From Favolaschia claudopus (lineage: Eukaryota > Basidiomycota > Agaricomycetes > Agaricales > Mycenaceae): a stretch of 64,000 nucleotides of DNA. The notes beneath the pieces were generated by a model. It saw nothing but the letters and a program-made list of their open reading frames with translations, was not told the DNA's origin and did not search any database. The translations under genes were made by a program, and so were the position numbers. Positions 48,024 to 57,097 of the stretch are shown in pieces (position 1 is the stretch's first letter; each line of letters opens with the position of its first letter). The DNA lies in assembly GCA_037176885.1 (NCBI GenBank), contig JAWWNJ010000032.1, positions 1,178,001-1,242,000 of the forward strand, read 5' to 3'.

Positions 48024-50622
48024 CACGTGGCAACCATTCAATGCCAAACAACGACCGTGTTCTTCATCCCTTCAGCGTGTTTTGGACATTTTTTAACATC
48101 TATGCACACCCTCCCTCCGCTAAAAACCTTTAGGGAGTGCTAGAGATACTATGCCTGCTATACTTTCGATGAATAATCTGGTTTATTGATCTTAGCATCT
48201 CCTAAGCATTTCCGTCTCGTAGCTGCCTCATATGATGTTTTAGAGAGCCGTTGTGAGCTCCAATTGTTTACAATTACAATACAGTGGCACTTTGGGCTAT
48301 ATTCAAAGGAAACTAGAGCCTACTAGAGTGCTCATTGAGAGTGAAAAACAGGCGGCAAGGGACCAGAATGCTGAGCATTTCCTGCACCAATTCAGTACAG
48401 CAATGGCGAAATATAGATATAGACGAGTGAGTAGATCTCCAATGAACACTCAAAGACAAGAAAACAAGCGGAGGGGAGGTGTGAATGGGAAGAACACGGC
48501 GGATGTATCATGAGGTGTGATCAGAGAGTGCGTCGTCAATTGAAAGGCTGTTTCGAAGAATCAGGCTTAGATTTTCGAGGAGCACTAGCCCACAGTATAG
48601 TTTCATGCACAGATGAAAGTATTTGGCCACAGAATGAGAGACTATTGAGAACGAGAGTGATAATGGCGACGAAGTGCTTTTTTGATGGTTCAAACCCCGC
48701 TTAGTGGTAGATCAGTCGGAGTTTGAAAAAGACCTCATGGTAAGGCCCCCGCGTCAGAAAGCAGACGTCAGATAGGGATCCGTAGCGCGCGAAGGTTGGC
48801 TCACTCTCTGAATCTCGTCTGCCTCAGGGAGACTAAACAATCCCGCTGACCCCATTTTCCGATGCCATAGAATGTCGATATCCCACAACCGTTGTGCGTA
48901 GCTCCGCGATTTCCTCCTCACTCTTACTACACATTCCAGTCAGACAGAGCGACTCTCTTTCAGAAACAACAAGCTAACCCAGGGATCCCAGCACTACAGG
49001 CATTCTCTAGATACAAAATCAAGGCCTGCAGCAGTGTTTCATCACCAAAACCGGGAAAAGTTGGTAAGGCAATATCAAGCCTTATTAGGGTCATCAACCA
49101 CATCACGCTCATCTGCGTGATGAAGAACATATCGGGCCTTTTAAAAGATCTAAGTCCCTGATAAAGGGTCATCAGCTTGATGAACTTAGACAAGAGCAAC
49201 GTCGATAGTTCACGTTGCTCGACCATATAATGCATTGCTTGCGCACATGAAGATATGAAAGAGGATTATATATTGCAATCTCTACATACAACACGAAGCC
49301 ACGCGCCTGAAAGCGGAGGTGCGGGAATGGGTAGGAAAGGCATCGAGCGAAGCCGGACACAACAGAGACAATGAGAAAGCGAGGGGGGAGCGGCGATAAG
49401 GAAGATGGGGGTCATCGTTTTGACTGCGCGCGTGTAAAACTTGCAGACTTGCTCGGATAAACCAGCTGGCTTGGGGCTTGCGTGAACGGGCCCAGCGTGC
49501 GCGAGAAAAATGGTTCGAGGACACTCTTTCAGGTCTTGCAGAGGACGAACCCGTCTTGAATCCAGTCTTGCATCTTGTACGCTTGGCAATATTGAGACGT
49601 TGAGGCTCGAGTGTCTTTGAGTTATAAATTTGATGTGGGGTGAACAACATCGTAAAAGGAGAAGGGCGGGTGCGCAGAACGGAGGTTTGAGGACTTGAGG
49701 CTGACTTGAGAGTGAGGGGTCTTGCCGACGACTGCATGCTTGAAGTGGGAGCATAGGATTCGCAGTTTGCATTACGTTGATGTGGAAACCTTGATTCTCC
49801 AAAGAGTAAGCAGAATTGCCTCGGCGCTGGGGCAAGGCGGCGAAGGGGCGCTGGGGAAGTGGTAGGGGAAGCTGAAGGAGGTGGGGGAAAAGGACAAGGA
49901 GTGGCGTGATCGATACCAACATGTTGATGTGTTTGTTGTTGGTTTGTTGATTGCGCACGGACCTTCCATCAAATGATCAACTCTGTTGATCACCGCCCGC
50001 CTGTGCTCCGCTAGCCTCCCCTGCGACAACCAAGGTCTTCCGAAGCCGGTTAGGACATACAAGCGCCTTCGTATCTGCCCGGAGCACCCCTGCCCGCCCA
50101 TCTCACACGCCGCTTGGGGAGTAGTTGGCTAATAGGTTGATAGAACTTGATACCCTAACTGACGGTTTCTGCTAGCGTGAAAACAAATCAAGCTTACAGT
50201 GGTGGGGCAGCAGGACACGCGCAGGTAACGCATTGTGAAGAGAACATCAAGCTAATATCGACTCATAATGAAATTTCAGCCAGGTGACCGCGTTGAAAGG
50301 CGTGATGAGACCCGTCACGCGTGATGATCTACATCGGGGCATATCAAAAATCCCCGGTTTTGGTGATGTTGTGAGTGACGGCGGAAAGCACAGATGAAAT
50401 TTAATCAAATACCTCGTAGACGAGGATTGAGCTGGACATAAGGGTCGCCATCACCAGTGTCTATTCACGACAGAACCCACTCATCGACGCATTGATAAGG
50501 TAGGCACGAGGCAATGCAAGAATCTGAGAACAAGCAGTGGTTTTGACTGCGGCGGACTGCGGCATCTCTATCACTCATTCACTGACAATTTTCATGTCTC
50601 CTGACTTGTCGGCGCCGTCTGC
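48024..50622. other. Gene-poor interval right of the kinase
   Basis: 2.6 kb holding the kinase promoter, a degenerate inverted copy of its 5' end (48714-48835), and otherwise no gene I can support. A 219-codon frame from ATG 49922 down to 49266 (-) begins with a hydrophobic, Leu/Pro-rich stretch but has no domain. Confidence 0.4.
48714..48835 (+). pseudogene. Inverted degenerate copy of the kinase gene 5' end
   Basis: The + strand here reads GAGTTTGAAAAAGACCTCAT, then GGTAAGGCCCCCGCGTCAGA, AAGCAGACGTCAGAT and CTGCCTCAGGGAGACTA. The start of the kinase gene at 48023 (- strand) has the same order with scattered differences: GAGCTTGAAAAGGGCCTCAT, GGTAAGACCCCCACATCAAA, AAGCAGACGTCAGAT, CTGCCTCTGGGAGACTA. 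It therefore copies the first exon, the first intron and the beginning of the second exon, in opposite orientation about 0.7 kb away. It has no open reading frame of its own. Confidence 0.75.
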
Positions 50623-50625
50623 ACA

Positions 50626-50824
50626 CACACCGCAGGACCGCGAATAATAAGCGGCTTATAGTATCGTTTTTATGGCACAAAAAAGGGGCCAAAACAGGCG
50701 CCTTTTTACCTGAACAAAAAAGCGGCCTGAAAACTGCCTTATTTGGGCAGATATCAGGGCAACATCGTTTTGTGCCATAAAAACGATACTATAAGCCGCT
50801 TATTATTCGCGGTCCTGCGGTGTG
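50626..50824. mobile_element. 199-bp MITE with perfect 57-bp terminal inverted repeats
   Basis: The 57 bases at 50626-50682 are the exact reverse complement of 50768-50824. Both ends begin CACACCGCAGG inward. A 3-bp direct repeat ACA flanks the element (50623-50625 and 50825-50827). The 85-bp interior has no coding capacity. A CAC... terminus and a 3-bp target duplication fit the CMC (CACTA-like) superfamily better than Tc1/mariner or hAT. Perfect ends imply recent movement. Confidence 0.88.
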
Positions 50825-51388
50825 ACAGCTACAAGTTTGTAGTGGGGCTGGGGAGAGCAATTGAGGCCGCGCTCTAAACTCTTTCAAGAACCAAGATGAG
50901 GCGAAAGGATAAGCCAAGAAAGTCAGTGTGATGGGCGATCAAATTTTTGGCTGCAAAAAAATTGGAAAGCTCGGCCTGGCTCGCTTTGATACAGAAAACA
51001 TCGATATTACGATACGCTGAACGAGAAGCCGGAAGGTACATAGAAGAAACCGAGAAATCTTAAATTTCGGCCATCAGCTTGGCTATATTTGGCAAAGGCA
51101 CACTCAATATATGTTCAATTCTTGAGTCGCCATTTTAGTGCTGGAAAGGAGGGCTTTTCCTCATACTAACCTCTCTGGACCTGTCTCAAAGCATTCAGAT
51201 AAAAAATGGCCGAGCAATGGGTAAATTTGATGGTAGCTTCCTTATTTGGACGTCACGTGGTAGGGTGGTTCCCGGAAGGGTCTCTAATAAAAAAAAACAG
51301 TGTGAGGTGTTTTTTTTCGGTTTCAGTACCCCTTGAGCACAGCAAGCACCATCTACTGTTTGACAGAAACTGATTCAGTAAACAATCC

Positions 51389-51550
51389 TTGACAGAAAGT
51401 CACGGGGTCTTTGTCGAGATCTTGGGTGACTGTCAGCGAGCGCAGCGAGTCGGCCGTGTCGGAGGCAGGGAGCTAAAGCTTGTCTTACTTTGAAACACAA
51501 TGGGCACAGCATTGCGCCCAGAAGAAATTCACCTCATGACTTTCTGTCAA
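51389..51550. repeat. 162-bp inverted-repeat element
   Basis: TTGACAGAAAGTCA at 51389-51402 is the exact reverse complement of 51537-51550. A third imperfect copy, TTTGACAGAAACTGA, sits just upstream at about 51359-51373. The interior includes the palindromic-looking GCGAGCGCAGCGAG (about 51436-51449). No target duplication that I trust. Confidence 0.45.
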
Positions 51551-51734
51551 AGCCTGGGAATCCCCACGGTGACGCGCCCAGGCGAGCGGCAGTGCAGCGC
51601 CGTTGGCCTTGAAAGCAGCAAGTCAGTGCAGGTCAAACATTTGAAGGGTCATGGGTGACGAAGGCACGGGTCCCACAGCTCGTAGTTACCTGAAAACCAG
51701 AAACAATCAACCACATCAAATGCACGTGTTCATT

Positions 51735-52072
51735 AGGGGAAGTCAAACATGGTTTTGAGGCAACAATACAGAGGCAATTCAGAAACCGATTCAAAAGTCG
51801 ATTCGAAAGGCGATTCAGGCACTTGAATCGTGAATTGTCGAAGCCCCTCGAGAGGCGAAACAAAATCTGAATCACGATTTGAATCGCAGGGGCAGTTTGC
51901 TGTCGCCTAAACAGGCTCACCCATCAAATCACTTGTCGAATCGTTCTCGAATAGAGAGAGGGTGGTCAAAGGTGAATCCAATTCAAAGGCAATTCAGGTT
52001 TCCGAATCGTTCTTGAATTGTTAGCTGAATCACCTCTGAATCGGCTTCAAAAAGTTATGTTTGACTTCCCCT
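51735..52072. mobile_element. 338-bp non-autonomous element, GAATC/GATTC-rich
   Basis: Terminal inverted repeats AGGGGAAGTCAAACAT (51735-51750) and its complement (52057-52072). The element is flanked by ATT on both sides (51732-51734, 52073-52075). The interior is packed with GATTC/GAATC and AATTC motifs in both orientations (for example 51790, 51799, 51810, 51825, 51870, 51882, 51940). Non-coding. Confidence 0.75.
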
Positions 52073-52233
52073 ATTGATTCAACTTAGTTTTCTCGCTGTT
52101 TTCTCTCATTTCCTCTCCGTTGCGACATTTCATGATGAGCTAAGCCTTCAGAAAGTCATGTTGAGCTGAGCTACTTCAGAGCACTGGCCACTGGCTAGCA
52201 GTTGCTGTTGAACTTGCCGCAGTGTGTTTGAAT

Positions 52234-53900
52234 AGGGTGTTTCACGGTAGGCTGATTGGAGCCCAACTTGAGCTCGAAAAAAAGTTGGACCTCAAATTTT
52301 TGGCCGATTTCAAAGTTGGAGTGCAAGTCGGGCTCTACCCCTCAATTTGCATCCCAACTTCATACGTTGAAACGCTGACTATAGGGCAACTATGGAAAAC
52401 ACCCAAGAAATGAAAGGAATTAAATCCCTAATCAAATCTTAAATATAATCCTAAACCACTATGAGATCGATGTGCGAGGTTCGGGGTTCCAGTCCAGTAT
52501 AGACTGTGGCAATCCAACTATCCTAATACTCAAAATATACTAAACTTAAGCTTTCGCGATTGCTGACTTTGTACAGAGAACGTCTATACGAGTCCTGTGT
52601 TGACACAGGAAGTGTGGGTTTCAACAAGGGTTTGAGATGTAACTCTTCTCAAGAGGTTTAGGTGTTTAAGTTGCTTGTTAAGCCAATATATCACTCGCGA
52701 AAGATGTCCGTTAACTGTTTCACGTGTCCCGTAGGTCAAAAGTTCTTATAATTCCACGCGTAAGTTCCCAAAATTTCCAATATTCCACGCGTACAATTCA
52801 AGAGATGATCCAACAGACAGTATATATTGACGAAACAAACCAAAGAAACAAATAAGCTTCTGGAGTTTATCTCGAATGGAGTCCAACGTCTAGTTGTTCA
52901 CGAAGCCAATACTGGCTTGACGCTCACAGCGAGAGGAGGGAATCCACTAGAGAACCAGTACAGGAAACGATGCCTTTTATACCTTTCACTAATAAATAAT
53001 AAGAGACCGAACAATTGACAAACGGGTATATGGTAAGAGAAACTAGGGCCCGCTACGCCCTCGCCCTATCCTTGGTTGCCAGAACAGGAAATGGATCAAA
53101 AGTGCATTGAGTTCCACTCCCTTATCCCGATCATTATGTTATGACAGTGGCCCGCTGCGGCCCAATCAATATTGCCCAAATTGGCATTAATGGGTGTCCC
53201 TCCTCGGACCGTGCTCCTTGATCGTAATACGGCGGCAGCCACCTCGGCATGACGTGTAGTTCCTTTGTAGGAATATTCTACTTCCGCAAATCCCTCGCAA
53301 TTGGTTTATAGAATTATTCGTGAAAGCCTCTTGCCTCCAGGAAACACTCCTTCTGGCCTTTCGGCAGGTTCTTATAAGTCCCAAGTAATATCCCACTCAT
53401 TCTGCCTTTGGTCGGAACACAGGGCGACTCCCAATCCTATTCCGGATGGTTAGAGACCTATCGTGATAGGTCTGTTCTGGAATATTATAACTTCCACGCT
53501 ATACCAGCGCAGTCGTAGACAGTGCCAGACCTCCCACTTAGTGTATAATCCTTTAACTGGCCGCTCAGGCAAACGCCAGTCCTCATACGAGCGTATTCCC
53601 TTGGTATTTAATGTATTACTCTTTTAATACAATAGCACTTGAACTGAAAATGAATAAATTCAGCCCTGGCCCAATACCGGGTCTATCAACGTGATTTTGA
53701 AGTTGGGGCATCGCCAACTTCGCTTAGCCCACCGTAGCAACCCATCAAATAGCCTCGGACCCAACTTGGGTCGATTTCGGATAAAAGGGTGTTCACAGCA
53801 GCACACCCAATTTCGACCCCAACTTTGTTTCAAATCGGGGTGAAGTTGGGGTCGAAATAGGGCTCAAATCGGGGTGAAATAGGCTACTGTGAAACCCCCT
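52234..53900. mobile_element. 1.67-kb inverted-repeat element with subterminal CCAACTT repeats
   Basis: The left end AGGGTGTTTCACGGTAGGC (52234-52252) matches the reverse complement of the right end AGGGGGTTTCACAGTAGCC (53882-53900) at 16 of 19 positions. AAT flanks it on both sides (52231-52233, 53901-53903). About 150-200 bp inside each end are repeated CCAACTT/AAGTTGG motifs in both orientations (52264, 52283, 52312 and others; 53712, 53729, 53768, 53822, 53845). The core (about 52440-53690) is A/T-rich, non-coding and different in character, so it may be a later insertion. Confidence 0.65.
52599..53690. repeat. Possible insertion (LTR-like) inside the 1.67-kb element
   Basis: This stretch begins TGTTGACACAGG, ends GGGTCTATCA (TG...CA) and has a different composition from the flanking CCAACTT-rich arms. 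It has no open frame of note. A solo LTR is one explanation. I found no exact 5-bp target duplication, so this is tentative. Confidence 0.25.
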
Positions 53901-54363
53901 AATGCTCCTGAAGCCTCGAACTGAAGCTGCCAAACTGAATGATTATATAATAAGGCAACCCTCATAGGACTGGTGGCGGGGTAAGTTACAGACTATAAGA
54001 CCACAGTAGTACCTCTGGATTTTGAATTTTATCTTACTGAACACCCCCTGTCTGCAACACACCAAACCTCTTTGCACCAAGGAAATGTCAAAAAGTGATG
54101 GGTGATTTCAGAAAAGTTGAACGACCTAAACGGGAATCACAACCTAAGTTTCGGGGGCTTGAACTGCGACCAGTGGTTCAAAAAACAAGCAGAAAAAGCT
54201 AGTAGATGGCTGAGGGAATATAATGTCAAAATGGCCATGGAATTGAGCACCACTCAGTGAAAAGGCTCTTTGCATTGCATCACATCAATGGCTTGACATT
54301 GCTTAAAAGTGCGAGCTGATCTCAAAAGAGGTGAAAAGCTGTTTTGGAGGTTGCGGATACACT

Positions 54364-55045
54364 CTATTTCATCTAGCAGATAGAAGATCCTGACTTGGCA
54401 TAGCCATATCTCTGTATCTGGAGTCAGCCTCTCAGCTTCACAGAGTTTTTCCGATGTAGTATTACCTTGTTCCACGCAGGGATATGAAGATACGCTACAT
54501 TTGGTTGTCAGCTCAGTGGCCCGCCCAACTCATGTAGAAGCAAGCATACCTGGCTCCTGCCAACCGTTGCTGCGGCCACCGCAGCTGCCTTGCACCCACC
54601 CAACAGCATCATGCCATTCGGATATGCTGCACGAGTTGGCCGAATATGCACACATGTAGGACACAGAGGTCCCTTGGTAGTTTGTCAGGGCGGTCCCTGC
54701 AGGGAACTGGTAGCTTCCGCTAGATTCACACTGTTCAAAGAAGGTTTCCCAGGTGCCCTCAGACTGGGTGTAGAGGTCAGTTGACAGGAACCAGTTTCCG
54801 CTTGGGCACCTTGCGTAGGTACCCGACGGCCAGTCAGGCCGTGCCTCAATCACAATGCTTGCTGGCTCGCGTTTCACCATGGCAGGTGGCTCAGCAACTT
54901 TGGCAGTAATGTTGGTCCAAGTTGGCTTGCCATCCTCGCCAATGCTGATGATGTATGCTCCATCAGGGAGGACTGGGAGTTGAATGGCCTGAGCCAGGGC
55001 GGAGCCAATAGTGGCCAACGTGAATAGGATGGACAACAGCTTCAT
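54364..55045 (-). CDS. Small secreted cysteine-containing protein
   Basis: ATG at 55045 opens a signal peptide, MKLLSILFTLATIGSALAQ. A short pro-region has a dibasic-like KR (AMVKREPASIV). The mature domain reads RPDWPSGTYARCPSGNW, FFEQCESSGSYQFPAG, SVSYMCAYSANSCSIS and WVQGSCGGRSNGWQEP. The six cysteines from YARCPSG to QGSCGG suggest a disulfide-stabilised extracellular fold. After QEP a GTATGC...TGTAG intron leads to AYLHIPAWNK. A second intron (GTAATA...CTGCTAG) gives a short end, MK, at the stop 54364. Without splicing the frame would stop at 54530. About 180 residues, no recognised family. It lies wholly inside an inverted-repeat element. Could be an effector-like secreted protein; that is inference. 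Confidence 0.65.
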
Positions 55046-55211
55046 TGCGACCGAGTATGTCTGGTGATGATAGGAATGCGATGGATGTCAAGAACAGCCA
55101 GGGATGTCAAGGAATCAAGAGCATTTATACTCTCAAGCCACCCCTCTTTATGTACTGGTGGCCGTGTCCAAGTACCAGATTTTGTAGTCTGCTATCTCCA
55201 GGCAACTGGGT

Positions 55212-55705
55212 TTAGCCAGCAGCAGAGATGAAACAGCTGTAGACTGTACTATAAGGTGTTTTGATATATCACGGTCCTCTGAATCTAGTCAACCTCTAGT
55301 TAGCTGAGGGCTCAGCAGCAAAGATGAAGCAGCCGTATACTGTACTACTGTATCATTTCAACCAGTTGTTCACATAACGGGTAACAGCTCCCTGTGTACG
55401 TAGTACTGAACAATTTTGCATCTTGTAACACGTAACAGGCAACCTTTCTGGCCCAAAGAGGCAAGAAAATGCCAAAATTTCTGGTCTGGCTGACACCGGA
55501 ATACCATATCCGAGTCAGGTATTTTTTTCGTCGATTACCACCTATTGAACCATTGGTTTAGTGAACAAAAGGTGTAACACGTAACAGCCAGTGAACAACC
55601 AGTCAAAATGATAAAGTATGGGGTGTTTTGATATATCAGGGTCCTCTAGTCAACCTCTAGTTAGCTGAGGGCTCTGATATATCATTGCCTCTAGGTTAGC
55701 AGAGA
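55212..55705. repeat. Diverged direct repeats
   Basis: The block GGTGTTTTGATATATCA...GGTCCTCT...TAGTCAACCTCTAGTTAGCT (55256-55315) recurs at 55622-55675, and part of it (GATATATCA...CCTCTAG) again at 55675-55695. AGCAGC(A)GAGATGAA(A)CAGC...GTACTA is found at 55219 and 55317. GTAACACGTAACAG-like words recur at 55427 and 55574. Non-coding. Confidence 0.6.
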
Positions 55706-56326
55706 CTCTTGTTCTCGCCATTATGAAACTGCTGTTCTGTCTAGCGATGTGTACTACAAACCCAAACCTATGTATTGTACTCATACCCACTCCCCCACCC
55801 GCTCATTGATGTGTCTCCATCTCATGATGTACAGCTCTGATGACAACAAACAAAACATGGGTTGAGCGTGAGCGTGCATACACTTCGACATCCTACTGCC
55901 CAGCTGCCTGCACTAGTGCCTGTTACAGTTCACTTGCATAGAAATTGGATGTGGAGGTAGTCTGTAACTTACCGCGCCACCGGCCCTAGGAGGGTCGCCT
56001 TATTATATAATCATCTTGTTTGGCAATTTGTTCCCATGACCCTTCCTTGGCCTTGTTACCTACCGCATGGTTGCTCATTTTTCCATAGTTTTGGTGGTAA
56101 GATGCAATATGAACTATTTCTTTACACTCCCCGGATGTCATACTCCTCAGGACCTCTGTAGGTAGTCAAGATACGACACACCGTCAAACCGCAACTCACC
56201 CATTTTGACAGCCCTCCACTTGCGTCAAGTTGTCAAAATGCTTCATTGAGAGGTCTCGTAAGTATGGGGTCTGAAATACTCGCAAAGACGCATCGAAAAT
56301 TGGGTAAGTGAATCCGAGAAATTTAA

Positions 56327-56380
56327 GATTACATAATAAGCGGGCCCTCCCGTCAATGCACCGTGGGAAGCGACAGACTA
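56327..56380. repeat. Third terminus related to the 2.07-kb element
   Basis: GATTACATAATAAG at the outer side and GGGAAGCGACAGACTA at the inner side match the outer and inner ends of the 53941 arm, in the same orientation, with a diverged middle. Its partner end was not found in the window. Confidence 0.5.
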
Positions 56381-56515
56381 ATATATAACAACCACAGGCA
56401 CAAGGACTTTTTGTTTATATTGTCTGTTTATAAGAGACTAATGTGGAGGGCAAGCCAGCAGACTCAGTCTCTGAAGTTAAAATTCATCTGTGAGTGGGAC
56501 AACCCCATGCTGCCA

Positions 56516-56816
56516 AGTATGGCGGTCACTTCATACATTCAATATTTGCACACAAACAGTCTGTCCGCACACAATCATTGTCGTGCACGCGCAAAAGACA
56601 GGAGATTTCCTTTGAATCCTTTCTGGGTTGGTTTTGACAGCCCATTGCAAGCCCATCAATAATTATGCCACAGGCTACAGCCTCCCGGTGTGCTAACAAT
56701 TCAAAACCAAATCAGAAAGGAAATCACCTGTCTTTTGTGTCCACGAGACAATAATTGTGTGCATGCACTGGACATTTTTGTGCGTGAATATTCAATGTAC
56801 AAAGTGATTGCCATAG
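56516..56816. repeat. Long inverted repeat (hairpin-forming)
   Basis: The left arm (about 56516-56637) and the right arm (about 56702-56816) are reverse complements with small gaps. Conserved words include TATGGC..TCACTT, ACATT.AATATT, GCACACAAT.ATTGTC, CAAAAGACAGG.GATTTCCTTT and TTGGTTTTGA. The spacer is about 65 bp. Transcripts would fold into a near-continuous hairpin of more than 110 bp. Open frames crossing it are short and not convincing. Confidence 0.8.
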
Positions 56817-57097
56817 CCAGACATTGGAAGGATGAGCCACAAAAAAAAGCAGCCAAGCAAGATAGAACTTGGATGATACATGTCATATGCTCCAAGCTTT
56901 TGCCAGTGGTTGAGCACCTGTCACAGTGTGGCTCACTTGTATTTTGTGTCTTGCCATTGCAACAATGGGAATTGAACATTCAATGAGCCTCCCAGATTAT
57001 GGTTCATACTACAAAATGACAACAGTATCGAGACTGAAAATGATGGAACAAGAAAACAACAAAATAGCCATCCTGCGCTTCATAATGCTTTGATGCT

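Larger units (their letters stand above)
53941..56012. mobile_element. 2.07-kb inverted-repeat element carrying a secreted-protein gene
   Basis: The 55-bp left arm (53941-53995, GATTATATAATAAGGC at the outer edge and TTACAGACTA at the inner edge) matches the reverse complement of 55958-56012 at 50 of 55 positions. The similarity extends outward as TGCCAAAC (53928-53935; complement at 56018-56025). Between the arms are a complete minus-strand gene (54364-55045) and tandemly repeated non-coding DNA (55.2-55.7 kb). No transposase is present, so it would need one in trans. The target duplication is unclear. Confidence 0.7.

Noticed and set aside
48686..48700. GGTTCAAACCC, resembling a tRNA B box
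   Set aside because: No A box or cloverleaf at the required spacing upstream on either strand.
49266..49922. 219-codon minus-strand frame with hydrophobic start
   Set aside because: Low-complexity Leu/Pro/Ser composition, no splice or domain evidence, and inside a repeat-rich interval. It could still be a fast-evolving secreted protein, but I cannot support it.
52488..52500. GGTTCGGGGTTCC as a tRNA-derived SINE promoter
   Set aside because: Does not fit the B-box consensus and no A box was found.
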